NCBI GenBank assembly: GCA_021813585.1
Contig: JAKAJV010000076.1
Location: 1 to 41,224 of the forward strand
DNA: 41,224 bases
From: Bacteroidota bacterium
GTDB taxonomy: Bacteria > Bacteroidota > Ignavibacteria > Ignavibacteriales > Ignavibacteriaceae
Reading direction: 5' to 3'
The translations under genes were made by a program, and so were the position numbers. Numbering within the stretch: the stretch's first letter is position 1; the number at the start of each line of letters is the position of its first letter. The notes under the pieces are model-generated. The model saw nothing but the letters and a program-made list of their open reading frames with translations, had not been told where the DNA came from and did not search any database. This document shows, piece after piece, positions 9,309 through 18,261 of this stretch.

Positions 9309-10256
9309 CTAGCTCTTACCTATTACACTCTTAAAGTATTCAATTGTAACTTTCAAACCTTCGCTTCTTCCCACCTTCGGTTCCCAGCCGAGTATTCGCT
9401 TGGCCTTCTCTATATTCGGCTGCCTAACTTTCGGGTCGTCCGCAGGAAGTTCTTTATAAATTATTTTGCTCTTTGTCCCGGTTATTTTTATAACTTCTTC
9501 GGCAAATTCTTTAATTGTAATTTCATCCGGGTTGCCGATGTTAACCGGATCAGTTTCATTAGACATAAGGAGCTTGAAAATTCCGTCCACTAAATCCGAA
9601 ACATAGCAGAAGCTGCGGGTCTGGGAGCCGTCTCCGAACACGGTCAGGTCTTCGTCTCTTAATGCCTCGCCTACAAATGCCGGCAATGCTCTTCCGTCAT
9701 CAAGGCGCATCCGGGGGCCGTAGGTATTAAAAATCCTTACTATCCGGGTATCTACTCCGTGATAGCGGTGGTAAGCCATCGTTATCGCCTCAGCAAAGCG
9801 CTTGGCTTCATCGTAAACGCCGCGCGGGCCAATAGGATTTACGTTGCCCCAATAGTCTTCCGTCTGAGGATGAACAACCGGATCGCCGTAAACCTCGGAG
9901 GTAGAAGCAAGCAGCACCCTCGCCTTTTTTTCTTTTGCCAGGCCGAGCACCTTGTGGGTTCCCAGCGAACCAACCTTCAAAGTTTGAATCGGAAGCTTTA
10001 AATAATCGATTGGGCTGGCAGGCGAGGCAAAATGGAGTATGTAATCTATCCTGCCGGGCAGGAATATATAATTCGTAATATCATGTTTAACGAATGAAAA
10101 ATCTTCGTTGCCGGCAAGGTGGGCAATATTGTTTATATTTCCGGTAATTAAATTGTCTACACAAATTACCTTAAATCCTTCCGCTAATAATCTATCGCAA
10201 AGATGAGAGCCTAAAAAGCCTGCCCCGCCTGTAACAACCGCTGTAGGTTTATACAA
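9309..10256 (-). CDS. UDP-glucuronate decarboxylase (UDP-xylose synthase) type SDR
   Basis: The 315-residue protein is an extended short-chain dehydrogenase/reductase. GGAGFLGSH at 10-18 binds NAD, and Y148 and K152 form the YxxxK catalytic pair in GVYDEAKR. The segments [20 protein letters not shown] and [11 protein letters not shown] are signatures of UDP-glucuronate decarboxylase, which converts UDP-glucuronate to UDP-xylose in the cytoplasm. The start codon is a TTG at 10256, preceded by a GGAAAGGAAAAG stretch and only 2 nt after the stop of the chain-length gene. This suggests xylose or a derivative in the polysaccharide, but a related UDP-sugar epimerase activity cannot be excluded. Confidence 0.9.
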   Translation of the reverse strand: MYKPTAVVTGGAGFLGSHLCDRLLAEGFKVICVDNLITGNINNIAHLAGNEDFSFVKHDITNYIFLPGRIDYILHFASPASPIDYLKLPIQTLKVGSLGTHKVLGLAKEKKARVLLASTSEVYGDPVVHPQTEDYWGNVNPIGPRGVYDEAKRFAEAITMAYHRYHGVDTRIVRIFNTYGPRMRLDDGRALPAFVGEALRDEDLTVFGDGSQTRSFCYVSDLVDGIFKLLMSNETDPVNIGNPDEITIKEFAEEVIKITGTKSKIIYKELPADDPKVRQPNIEKAKRILGWEPKVGRSEGLKVTIEYFKSVIGKS

Positions 10257-10258
10257 AA

Positions 10259-11407
10259 TTACTTTTCCTTTCCTTCTTTTTTATAGCTGTATGTCTTCCT
10301 TTCGCCTGCAACAAAGATGAAAGACATTAATAGAAAAACAAAAATTCCTCCAACCGCCGTTGAAAAGATTGTTCTGGGCCCGGCGGCTTTAAGCGGAGGT
10401 ATTGCCTTATCTAAAATCTGCACCGTAGGCAAATCCTTGTTCTCCTGTATTTTTTCTTTGTAATACTGCTGCTGCAAAAGCAAGTACACTTCATTCTGAA
10501 TTTTTACCTGCCGCAGCAATTCGGCCAGCTGCTTGCCGAGCTCCGGTACGTCTTTAAATGCAAGAAGATAATCCTGGTTCCCCATCTCCATCTTATTATA
10601 CTGGTCTTTCAACTGCTGCAGCTTGTCTTTAAGAGCGATCAAAGTCTTATTGTCCTCGCGCAGGTTCGTCTGCATTAAGTTCAATTCCATTTCGGTCTTT
10701 ACAATCTCTGACTTTAATTTAGCAGCGGCATCTATGGCTGCGGAGAGCTGCTCGGGCAAAGCAACAGCCTTATTCTTTTCCTGGAATATCATTAATTTAT
10801 TTTCGGCTGAATCAAGATCGGCCTTGGTTTGAACAAGCTGAGTCTCGATGTATTTTCTTGCCCGGCCCGCCTTGGAGGACAATTTTTCGTTATTTATTTT
10901 ATCTAGAGCTTCCACAAAGCAATTTGAAAGATCGGCGGAAAGATTCTTTATCGAATCCCTCATACCGGTGAACACAGGGAACCAGGGAGTATTCACATCA
11001 ACGCTAAGCTCTATTATACCTTCCTTCGTAATATCAATCTCCAGGTTCTTATCCAGTTTTTTAGCGGCTTCGTAAATATTATCCGAATTGTAGTAGCTTA
11101 CCAGGTTGTACTTTTTAACTACATAAACAGCGGCGGTGCGGCTTTTCAATATTTCCATGTAAAGCTGCGAGTTTGCGTTCGGCAGCCCGCCCATTAATAT
11201 GGAAGAAAAGTCCTGCCCGCTCAGCAAGCTCCCTAGTCCGCCAAGCTGCGTATTGTTTTCCGGCGGCAAAACAGATACTGTAGCTTTGTAAGTAACCGGG
11301 TACACAAAGAGCAAGACGAAAAATAAAATTATCGTGGATAAGATGGTAACCTTTAAAATTTTTCCCCGGTTAAAAATTATTATATTTAAGATATCGTGGT
11401 ACGTCAC
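10259..11407 (-). CDS. Wzz-family chain-length determinant / polysaccharide co-polymerase
   Basis: I place the start at the GTG at 11407. It sits 2 nt after the exporter stop with GAGGA about 8 nt upstream, whereas the open frame to 11536 lies inside the exporter gene and has no domain. The resulting 382-residue protein has an N-terminal membrane helix (about 15-35), a long periplasmic part rich in coiled coil (about 160-310), and a C-terminal membrane helix (about 345-368). This is the Wzz/GumC-like architecture that sets polymer length with Wzy. No cytoplasmic tyrosine-kinase domain is fused. It is coupled to the exporter and precedes the UDP-sugar enzyme. Confidence 0.9.
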   Translation of the reverse strand: MTYHDILNIIIFNRGKILKVTILSTIILFFVLLFVYPVTYKATVSVLPPENNTQLGGLGSLLSGQDFSSILMGGLPNANSQLYMEILKSRTAAVYVVKKYNLVSYYNSDNIYEAAKKLDKNLEIDITKEGIIELSVDVNTPWFPVFTGMRDSIKNLSADLSNCFVEALDKINNEKLSSKAGRARKYIETQLVQTKADLDSAENKLMIFQEKNKAVALPEQLSAAIDAAAKLKSEIVKTEMELNLMQTNLREDNKTLIALKDKLQQLKDQYNKMEMGNQDYLLAFKDVPELGKQLAELLRQVKIQNEVYLLLQQQYYKEKIQENKDLPTVQILDKAIPPLKAAGPRTIFSTAVGGIFVFLLMSFIFVAGERKTYSYKKEGKEK

Positions 11408-11409
11408 TG

Positions 11410-13035
11410 TTATTTCCTCGATGCTACTATTATTGCAACCGTTGCGGCTATAATCGAAGCGACCTGCCCGGCCACCTGCAAAGCTGTTGTGAATACATCC
11501 CAGAATCTTGGAGGCGCAGGCTTTTCGGGAACCCAAATCGTATCGCCCGGCTTCAAGGAATCAACTTTATCCGCGTCTATCCATTCACCCGAGTTTACTC
11601 TTATTACCCGCACATCGCCGGTTTCCGCTCTCCATCCGAATCCGCCTGCCAATTTTAAATAGTCGTCCACCGTCAAGCCTTCTTGATAAATTATGTTCCC
11701 CGGGTTTACTACCTGTCCCAGCATAACAATATAGTTCTTTGCTTCAGGAATATTTATAACGTCACCCTTCTTCAAAATAACATCTTCGGATGTATCGTGC
11801 TTTAGGAACAGTCTAGCAAAATCTACAACAACTTTTCCTTTCCTCTGGATTGATTTGGCCTTGAAGTAAGCATACTCGTCGTCGCTCATATCTTTGCGCT
11901 GCATCTGCTTCAGCATCTCATATTCAGGGTCGTATTCTTCGGTACCAAGAGAACGCCAAAGGCTTGCATCTTCCAGCGAAGCGTCTTTTAAGAATCCGCC
12001 GCATTCTCTAATAATATCGGTAAGCGTAGTTTTGTCCTCAACTATCTTGTAAGTACCGGGGTATTTTACCCAGCCTTTAACTTCCACGTAATGATCGATA
12101 TAATAAAGCGGGATTTTTCTGACTATGACCATATCCTGGTTATCAAGAATCATTCTGCCGTCAACAAGTTCATTGTAAGAAAAATAAAAACTGCGCTGGG
12201 TTTTACCGTCAGGCAGGAAGCGAACGATTTCAATCGAATCCGTCTTGGCTTTGCTTAAGAAGCCGCCCGCAAGCTTAATTAAATCCGTAACCGTTTCGCT
12301 GTCAACATATTCATAAACGCCGGGATATTTTACCTCGCCTCTAATCGATACCACTTTATCAACCTTATCCACAAGAACGATATCGTTATCTTGCAATAAA
12401 GGATTCTCTGCCTTATCTCCGAATCTGAGGAATTTAAGGAAGTCGTAATATTTTGTTTTTCCGTCTGCCCCGGTAACTTTAATGTTTCTGTAATTTGAAG
12501 TCGGGCTTAATCCGTAAGAGTTCCCTATCAAGTCCATAAGCCTGGAGTTGCCCGGTATAATATAAGAAGACGGTTTTTTTACATCGCCGATAAGCGAGAC
12601 TTTTATTTTTCTAAAATCGATTAGCGAGACAAAGACGTCGACATTCTTATAATATTTATCGATAGCATCTTTAATTGTTACTTCGGCCCGGGTAAGGCTC
12701 GAATTTTTCAGGTCTACTCCGCCGACTTTAGGGATAAATAAATAGCTGTCCTGGTTAACTACAAGGCTTAGAGAGATATCCTGCATACCGCTAATGGAGA
12801 TAAATAATTTATCCCCCGGACCTACAATATATTCTTTAGGATCGACGCTGCCTTCCGAAACTCCGGTATAAAACATACCTGCAGCAGCCGAATCGCGCTT
12901 ACCGGTAAATGCTCTTTCCTGGTAATCGGGGAACAGTTGTGCACTGGCCTGGAACCATGAGGCCGATGCAAACAATAATATGCACAAGAATAATTTTATT
13001 TTCACGGAATAAAAATTAGAAAATAATTCTTTCAC
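11410..13035 (-). CDS. Wza-like polysaccharide export protein with SLBB repeats
   Basis: The 541-residue protein has an N-terminal signal peptide (hydrophobic core about 13-30 ending ASAQ), a polysaccharide export domain beginning YIVGPGDKLFISISG, and about four SLBB repeats, each with a GxVxxPGxY core (for example VRGEVKYPGVY-like and VKGWVKYPGTY) and an LIKLAGGF-like helix. A C-terminal hydrophobic helix (last 25 residues) resembles the outer-membrane pore helix of Wza. No lipobox is visible, unlike classical Wza. It starts with GTG 1 nt after ftsX ends. Role: the outer-membrane exit channel for the polysaccharide. Confidence 0.9.
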   Translation of the reverse strand: MKELFSNFYSVKIKLFLCILLFASASWFQASAQLFPDYQERAFTGKRDSAAAGMFYTGVSEGSVDPKEYIVGPGDKLFISISGMQDISLSLVVNQDSYLFIPKVGGVDLKNSSLTRAEVTIKDAIDKYYKNVDVFVSLIDFRKIKVSLIGDVKKPSSYIIPGNSRLMDLIGNSYGLSPTSNYRNIKVTGADGKTKYYDFLKFLRFGDKAENPLLQDNDIVLVDKVDKVVSIRGEVKYPGVYEYVDSETVTDLIKLAGGFLSKAKTDSIEIVRFLPDGKTQRSFYFSYNELVDGRMILDNQDMVIVRKIPLYYIDHYVEVKGWVKYPGTYKIVEDKTTLTDIIRECGGFLKDASLEDASLWRSLGTEEYDPEYEMLKQMQRKDMSDDEYAYFKAKSIQRKGKVVVDFARLFLKHDTSEDVILKKGDVINIPEAKNYIVMLGQVVNPGNIIYQEGLTVDDYLKLAGGFGWRAETGDVRVIRVNSGEWIDADKVDSLKPGDTIWVPEKPAPPRFWDVFTTALQVAGQVASIIAATVAIIVASRK

Positions 13036-13036
13036 G

Positions 13037-13900
13037 TCAAATCTTTAATGTTATTTTCCTTAAGGAGAATATGCTTACAATAATTCCGATGACAGGCCCT
13101 ATGGCAAGCAGTATTAAAATATAAAGTCCGCTTCTAAAGTTCAAGAACCTTTGCAGATCAATCAAGCTGCCGAAGTAATAAATAATAAACGAAAAGACGG
13201 CAAGTGAAATTATGCCGGCAAAGAGTCCTATAAAAATGCTGTTCAGTATTATCGGCATTTTAATGGCAGATAATTTTGCCCCAACCAGCTTCATTGTTTC
13301 AAGCTCTTCGTATTTGGATTTGGTAATTAACTTTATCGTGCTGTAAACAATATATAAAGAAATCAAAAGAAGCAAGGCGGTAATAGCGAAAATATATTTC
13401 TTAATCCGGTTAAGCAGGCTTAACAGCTTGTAAACAAATTCCTGCTGAAAGACTACGTCATCAACACCGGGTATTTGAGAAAGCTTTTTTACAACCTTGT
13501 CCAGCGAATCTTTCTCGACATAATTTTCTTTAAGAGTTAAAAGGAAGGATGCTGGCAGCGGATTATAGTCCAGCACCTTTTGGAAATCTTCGCCCGTCTC
13601 TTTAATAAAGTTCTTCGCCGCCTGGTCTTTATCGATAAATTTAACCGTGTTTATATAATAATTTTTTTTCAACGAGCTTTGCATCTGTTTTATTTCGGGC
13701 CCGGAAAGAGAATCTTTTAAAAAAACATTTATACTCACATTGCGTTTCAGCGATCTCTGGAAATGGTCTGACAGTTGAATAGAAATAACCGAAGCCGCAA
13801 TAAGGCTTACGGAGATGCTTGTAGAAATTAAAGAAAGGAAAAAAGAAGACTTTGCTCTCCCGATAAGTTTAAATGACTCTTTCAGCCAGAATATAATCAT
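13037..13900 (-). CDS. ftsX: FtsX-like cell division permease
   Basis: The 287-residue protein has the FtsX layout: one membrane helix near residues 20-42, an extracytoplasmic domain of about 120 residues, then three helices in the C-terminal half. The segments VSINVFLKDSLSGPEIKQ and YEELETMKLVGA are characteristic of FtsX. With the ATPase FtsE it controls peptidoglycan hydrolases at the division site. FtsE is not next to it in this window, so its partner must be encoded elsewhere. It abuts the exporter gene downstream, probably just a shared transcript. Confidence 0.9.
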   Translation of the reverse strand: MIIFWLKESFKLIGRAKSSFFLSLISTSISVSLIAASVISIQLSDHFQRSLKRNVSINVFLKDSLSGPEIKQMQSSLKKNYYINTVKFIDKDQAAKNFIKETGEDFQKVLDYNPLPASFLLTLKENYVEKDSLDKVVKKLSQIPGVDDVVFQQEFVYKLLSLLNRIKKYIFAITALLLLISLYIVYSTIKLITKSKYEELETMKLVGAKLSAIKMPIILNSIFIGLFAGIISLAVFSFIIYYFGSLIDLQRFLNFRSGLYILILLAIGPVIGIIVSIFSLRKITLKI

Positions 13901-13941
13901 AAAAAAAGAAAACGATTTTTTATATCTTCAAATTACATGAA

Positions 13942-14451
13942 TTAAAAATTAGATTCATCAATCCAGTTGGTTATCATCCATTTTTGAGTATCGGGGTCCT
14001 TCCTTAAAGACATGTTCACCCTCCCGTCCAGCCGTACCACATCGGTCGGATTAAAAGTTATTGTAAGATTAAAACCTCTAACTATGTTTGCGGTTGAAGA
14101 ATCGCTGGAAGCCAGGATAACATTGTTCCAAATAAGTGCAAGGCGCTGCGAATTCTGAAATAAGCCGTACGTGGTTTTCATTTCGTCGTCTCTGCCCCAG
14201 GAAACATCGAACCCCTGGTCGTAGTCGTGGTATGTAAAAACGAAATCTCCGCTTATCAGCCGACCGTAAATAATGGTATCCTTAAATGTATAAGCGTACT
14301 GAAAATTCTGGAAGACGCCGTCTATGGTCTTCTGGTCTGAAATTGTAGATGAGGCACTGCCTGCACTTGTATCCAGCGCAGGCGCAAAGGGATTTTTGCA
14401 GCCGGTAAAAAGCATCAGCACTATAAAATATTTTATTAATTGCCTCTTAAT
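13942..14451 (-). CDS. Small lipoprotein of unknown function, probable ATT start
   Basis: The mature part is a 150-residue secreted domain with a lipobox LFTGC. A conventional GTG start at 14421 would leave only eight residues before the cysteine with no positive charge. Reading upstream to an ATT codon at 14449-14451 gives an N-terminus with K, R and K followed by YFIVLMLF, a normal lipoprotein signal, and GGGAG lies 4 nt further upstream. I therefore list the longer form, with the GTG start as alternative. The domain (DGVFQNFQYAYTFKDT, then beta-rich) resembles small cystatin/NTF2-like lipoproteins but I do not recognise the family. Confidence 0.7.
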   Translation of the reverse strand: MKRQLIKYFIVLMLFTGCKNPFAPALDTSAGSASSTISDQKTIDGVFQNFQYAYTFKDTIIYGRLISGDFVFTYHDYDQGFDVSWGRDDEMKTTYGLFQNSQRLALIWNNVILASSDSSTANIVRGFNLTITFNPTDVVRLDGRVNMSLRKDPDTQKWMITNWIDESNF

Positions 14452-14526
14452 AATTCTCCCAAGGGTTTGCAGTAATATAGCTATTAAAAATTAAATTAAT
14501 GAATTAAAAATATCTTTATCTAAATA

Positions 14527-15102
14527 TTAATACGTTCTGCCTTTTAATTCGCTCCAGCTGGGCAGATCGCTGTTCTTCGAGTCCTGCCAATAATAAATAC
14601 TCCAAATTGCTCTGGAATCTCTAATCATATTAAATCTCAAATCGCCCTGGTAGTTTTGCGGTAAATTAGGATCATTTGTCGGAACATTTAAGGAGTAGGT
14701 AGCTGTATAAATAAGGCTGTCTCCCTGCGGGCTGTAATTTTCATTAGTCAAAGTAAGAGTGATTGGAATGTCCTGCCCGACCTTTGCAGCCATGTTTGTA
14801 AAATACTGTTCTTCATTTTTCTTACCCCAATCCTCTGAAAGAGACGGGAACTGAGAAAGAGCGCCGCTTGAGGGTGAAAATACAAAAACTCTTTGCGTAA
14901 AAGAAAAATCGGACAGGCAGGAAAGATAATTTTCTACGCTTTTATCCTTTAATGAATTTACGAGATTCGCAATCAAGATGTCCGGAGTTACCGCCTGCTG
15001 GTAGTTAGAACGCGGCTGGTTCGGCGGCTCGGCGCTGCGCGTGCTGAATATATCGCATCCGCTAATTGAAATGCAGAGTAATATAAAAACAAACAATCTC
15101 AT
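14527..15102 (-). CDS. Small lipoprotein of unknown function
   Basis: The 191-residue protein begins with a lipoprotein signal peptide and lipobox SISGC (cysteine at residue 16), so it should be attached to the inner or outer membrane. Its mature part, with a TPDILIANLVNSLKDKSVENYLSCLSD-like opening and a C-terminal WSIYYWQD, is similar in size and ending to the next lipoprotein (which ends with a similar W-x-I-x-x-W pattern). The two may be diverged relatives. It overlaps the upstream methyltransferase by 4 nt. No function can be assigned. Confidence 0.8.
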   Translation of the reverse strand: MRLFVFILLCISISGCDIFSTRSAEPPNQPRSNYQQAVTPDILIANLVNSLKDKSVENYLSCLSDFSFTQRVFVFSPSSGALSQFPSLSEDWGKKNEEQYFTNMAAKVGQDIPITLTLTNENYSPQGDSLIYTATYSLNVPTNDPNLPQNYQGDLRFNMIRDSRAIWSIYYWQDSKNSDLPSWSELKGRTY

Positions 15103-15833
15103 TTGCGGGCAATAATAATAATTCTGGGAGAAGATTCTAGGTCAAAAGGCTTCCCACATGAGTCGCCGAAACAATTTACAATCGTAAATCCAGCATTTTG
15201 AATAGCGTTAAATAATTCATCCTTAGTATACATTCTTACGGATTCCCTGAAATATCTTTCACCATCATTTTTTCTTATAATAATTTGTTTGTTTACCCTG
15301 TTACCTTCGATATATCTTCTTTGAATTATTTTTTCATCCTCAAAATCTTCACACGATTCTTTTACGAGGTTCCTTGTAATAAAACCTGAATTAAAATAAT
15401 CGATTACAAAATATCCCTTTTTAACTAGATGGTCAAATGCAGTTACCAGTATGTTCAGGTTCTCGCATTCGTCCTCAAAATATCCGAAGCTTGTAAATAA
15501 ATTAACAACCAGAGAGAATTTTGAGCGGATGGAAAATGTTCTTAGATCGGATTGGATGAAGTTAATTTTTACTCCTGCTTTTTCCGCTGCATGCTTTGCA
15601 GTATTTAATAAGTTTGTACTTAAATCGACTGCGGTAACCGGGTATCCTTTTTCGGCAAACAGTATTGAATGCCTGCCGCTGCCGCATGCCATATCAAGTA
15701 TATTGCCAAATGCAGGCAGCTCGATATTATTTAAAATTAGATCAACAAGCTTTTGTGCGTCGTCATTATTTCTATGACGGTAGACTTGTAAATATTCCTG
15801 TGTATCAAACCAATCCTTAAACCATTCAGTCAT
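15099..15833 (-). CDS. Class I SAM-dependent methyltransferase
   Basis: The 244-residue protein has motif I ILDMACGSGRHSI near residues 43-55 and the VTAVDLSTNLL acidic loop, followed by LVVNLFTSFGYF. This matches small cytoplasmic methyltransferases of the Methyltransf_25/11 type with a C-terminal beta insertion. The substrate is unknown. Its ATG overlaps the last base of the recR stop codon, and its own end overlaps the lipoprotein start by 4 nt, so it is embedded in a tightly coupled operon. Confidence 0.88.
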   Translation of the reverse strand: MTEWFKDWFDTQEYLQVYRHRNNDDAQKLVDLILNNIELPAFGNILDMACGSGRHSILFAEKGYPVTAVDLSTNLLNTAKHAAEKAGVKINFIQSDLRTFSIRSKFSLVVNLFTSFGYFEDECENLNILVTAFDHLVKKGYFVIDYFNSGFITRNLVKESCEDFEDEKIIQRRYIEGNRVNKQIIIRKNDGERYFRESVRMYTKDELFNAIQNAGFTIVNCFGDSCGKPFDLESSPRIIIIARK

Positions 15834-16429
15834 TAAACTTCAATTCTTCCTAAAACCGCTCTCCCTATTGTCGCTTCATCGGCAAATTCAAGATCGCCGC
15901 CCATTGGCAGACCTCGTGCAATCCTTGTAACTTTTACGCCCAGAGGCTTAATTAACTTTGCAAGGTATAGAGTTGTAGTCTCGCCTTCGGTATCCGGGTT
16001 TATAGCCAGTATTACCTCATGAATGTTCTCGGTCTCAAATCTTTTAAGCAGTTCTTTAATTTTAAGAGAATCGGCGCCGACGCCGGATAGCGGCGAGAGC
16101 ACTCCTCCGAGTACATGGTACAGACCGTTATACTCATTCGTTTTTTCTATCGCGATAACATCACTGGCTTCTTCGATGATGCAAACGAGTGAATTATCCC
16201 GCTTGGGGTTTTTGCATATTTCGCATAAATCCTCTTCGGCATAATTAAAGCATCTCGAGCAAAACCTTAGCCTGGTTTTTAATTCCTGCAAAGATTTTAT
16301 AAGACTATCAACCGATACCTGATCATTTTTTAAAATGTGAAGAGCTAGTCTTTGAGCGGTTTTTTTACCTATCCCGGGTAATTTACTCAACTCTTCAATT
16401 GCGGTTAACAAAGGTTGGGCTATCTGCAA
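15833..16429 (-). CDS. recR: Recombination mediator RecR
   Basis: The 198-residue protein has the full RecR architecture: an N-terminal helix-hairpin-helix (LPGIGKKTAQRLA), a four-cysteine zinc finger (CSRC...CEIC, about residues 57-72), a Toprim domain (VCIIEEASDVIAIE, then INPDTEGETTTLYL) and the C-terminal Walker-B-like region (ARGLPMGGDLEFADE). RecR loads RecA at gaps together with RecO. It starts with TTG, 2 nt after ybaB ends. The ybaB-recR pairing is widely conserved in bacteria. Confidence 0.97.
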   Translation of the reverse strand: MQIAQPLLTAIEELSKLPGIGKKTAQRLALHILKNDQVSVDSLIKSLQELKTRLRFCSRCFNYAEEDLCEICKNPKRDNSLVCIIEEASDVIAIEKTNEYNGLYHVLGGVLSPLSGVGADSLKIKELLKRFETENIHEVILAINPDTEGETTTLYLAKLIKPLGVKVTRIARGLPMGGDLEFADEATIGRAVLGRIEV

Positions 16430-16431
16430 TT

Positions 16432-16758
16432 TTACAATCCCGGGATATTTATTCCTGGCGGAAGCATTCCTTTGGTAACTTTAGCCATTTCTTCTTCGGC
16501 AAGCTTATTGGCAGACTGCAGCGCCTTATTTACGGCTGCAACAACCAGATCTTCCAAAATTTCTTTTTCTTGAGGATTAATGACCTGGGGGTCAATCTCA
16601 ATAGATATCAACTCTTTATTGCCGTTAGCACTGGCTTTAATCATTCCGCCTCCGGCTTCTTCACTAACGGTTAAATTACCAAGCTGGCTCTGAACCTTTT
16701 GCATCTCCTCCTGCATTTTCTGCACCTGTTTTAGCATTCCTTGCATTCCGCCCTTCAT
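16432..16758 (-). CDS. ybaB: YbaB/EbfC-family nucleoid-associated protein
   Basis: The 108-residue protein opens with a helical MxxxLKQVQKMQEEMQ region and has the family core GNLTVSEEAGGGMIKASANG and the strand ISIEIDPQVI. Family members form dimers that bind DNA. It is directly upstream of recR, the usual arrangement. It is the first gene of the minus-strand group and is divergent from the PurC-like gene at 16895, so its promoter should be within 16759-16894. A CTCCT complementing AGGAG lies just before the ATG. Confidence 0.95.
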   Translation of the reverse strand: MKGGMQGMLKQVQKMQEEMQKVQSQLGNLTVSEEAGGGMIKASANGNKELISIEIDPQVINPQEKEILEDLVVAAVNKALQSANKLAEEEMAKVTKGMLPPGINIPGL

Positions 16759-16894
16759 TAAAATCCTCCTGTATAATTTATTCTACACTTTTTTTGTTTG
16801 TATTTTTTAATTTTCGTGCAAATATAATATATTCGATTGACTTTTTATACCTATTTTTTATAATTTCTCCAGTAAAAAAAATCCAAAGAAAGTT

Positions 16895-17605
16895 TTGAAT
16901 CAAAATAAGTTACAAAATAATCATAACCATGTAGAAGAATTTCATAAAAGGGAAATACCTTTAGATATGCAGGATTATTTTGTTGTTGAATATTTTGATT
17001 TTTACAGCAACAACGGAAGCAAGAAGATAAAGGTAAAAGACCTGGGTGAAAAGTTTGCTTCTATTAATTCTTTTTTCTTCGATTATTTGAAAGAATACCA
17101 CATACCTGCGGGATTTGTAAAACATCATGATAAGACTTCTCTTAAATTTATTAAGCACAAGCGGTTTCCGTTCTCTATAAAAATTCTGAATGTAATTGAT
17201 AAAAAAACCGCAAGGATTTTCGGTAAGAAGGAAAGCGAGTTCTTAGGATTGCCGATTTTTGAAATCCATTACGGCAACAGCAAAGACTTATTAATTTCAG
17301 AGAGTCATCTAATTGCCTTCGATCTTTGTACAAACGAAGAAATAAAAATAATTTATAGGATATGTTCCAAGGTAAATGCAGTGTTAAAATCCTATTTTGA
17401 AAGAAGAGGCTTCCATCTTGCAGAGGTTTCTTGCAGCTTCGGCAAATCGGATGATAAAATATTTCTTGTCGACGATTTTACTCCCCACAGCTTAAAAATA
17501 ATCCCATTAAATAAAGATGAAGATGGAATTGATCCGTACAAGTTCAACACATCCGCAGAAATAAAGCACTATACCGATCATTTGCATAATTTGATGAGCG
17601 CTTAA
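16895..17605 (+). CDS. Degenerate SAICAR synthetase (PurC)-like protein
   Basis: The 236-residue protein aligns by eye with PurC along its length. VEYFDF (about 29-34), KFASINSFFFDYLKEYHIP (about 49-67), SHLIAFDLCTNEEIKIIYRI and LKSYFERRGFHLAEVSCSFG follow the order and spacing of the PurC fold. Key positions are altered. The GKAK nucleotide loop expected near the N-terminus is absent, the RNIAAGS-like region reads KILNVIDKK, and the DEISPDSCR motif reads DDFTPHSLK. I infer a catalytically impaired or repurposed paralogue. The start is TTG; an ATG at 16967 is an alternative that would cut into the fold. It ends 3 nt before psd. Confidence 0.68.
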   Translation: MNQNKLQNNHNHVEEFHKREIPLDMQDYFVVEYFDFYSNNGSKKIKVKDLGEKFASINSFFFDYLKEYHIPAGFVKHHDKTSLKFIKHKRFPFSIKILNVIDKKTARIFGKKESEFLGLPIFEIHYGNSKDLLISESHLIAFDLCTNEEIKIIYRICSKVNAVLKSYFERRGFHLAEVSCSFGKSDDKIFLVDDFTPHSLKIIPLNKDEDGIDPYKFNTSAEIKHYTDHLHNLMSA

Positions 17606-17608
17606 AAA

Positions 17609-18259
17609 ATGTTTACTAAATACGGTTATTCTACTCTGGGTATTATCTCTATAATTACGTTCGTTTTGATATCAACTAGTTTTTTCATTCAAAATAATTT
17701 TATTAAAACCGCAATAATTATCGTTTCCCTACTACTGCTGCTGTTTACAATGTATTTTTTCCGGGACCCCGAAAGGCAGATTCCGAAAAAAGAAAATGTA
17801 ATTTTATCGCCCGCCGACGGGAAGGTGATCTTGGTAAAAGACGTACTGGATAATGAATACATAAACGGCAGGGCCAAGCAGGTTTCAATTTTTATGTCGC
17901 CTCTTAATGTTCATGTAAACAGGATTCCCGTAAGCGGCGTTGTAGACTATTTAAAATATTACCAGGGTGATTATATCGCCGCATTCGAAGATAAAGCTTC
18001 GGTAAGAAATGAAAGAGCAGTATTCGGCATTAAGAGCAAATTCGGCAAGGTATTGTTTACTCAGGTTGCCGGCTTTATTGCCAGAAGAATTGTTTACACA
18101 ATTAAGCCGGGCGATAGCGTAACAATGGGAAAGAGATTCGGAATGATCAAGTTCGGCAGCAGAGTTGATGTTGTAGTACCCGATTCTTGGCAAGCAATAG
18201 TAAAGGAAGGAGATAAAGTATTGGCGGGAGAATCAATCCTCTTTGAGTTTATTAAATAA
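17609..18259 (+). CDS. psd: Phosphatidylserine decarboxylase, short proenzyme type
   Basis: The 216-residue proenzyme has two N-terminal membrane helices (about 8-50), the FRDPER and SPADGKV motifs (about 51-72), and the self-cleavage site G183-S184 in IKFGSRVD, where the serine becomes the pyruvoyl prosthetic group. Length and motifs fit the short archaeal/Bacteroidota class rather than the long E. coli class. It makes phosphatidylethanolamine from phosphatidylserine at the inner membrane. It lies 2 nt upstream of pssA, which makes its substrate. Confidence 0.95.
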   Translation: MFTKYGYSTLGIISIITFVLISTSFFIQNNFIKTAIIIVSLLLLLFTMYFFRDPERQIPKKENVILSPADGKVILVKDVLDNEYINGRAKQVSIFMSPLNVHVNRIPVSGVVDYLKYYQGDYIAAFEDKASVRNERAVFGIKSKFGKVLFTQVAGFIARRIVYTIKPGDSVTMGKRFGMIKFGSRVDVVVPDSWQAIVKEGDKVLAGESILFEFIK

Positions 18260-18261
18260 AA

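Noticed and set aside
11408-11536. N-terminal extension of the Wzz-like gene
   Set aside because: It lies entirely within the exporter gene and encodes no family sequence; the GTG at 11407 has a good ribosome binding site and correct position.
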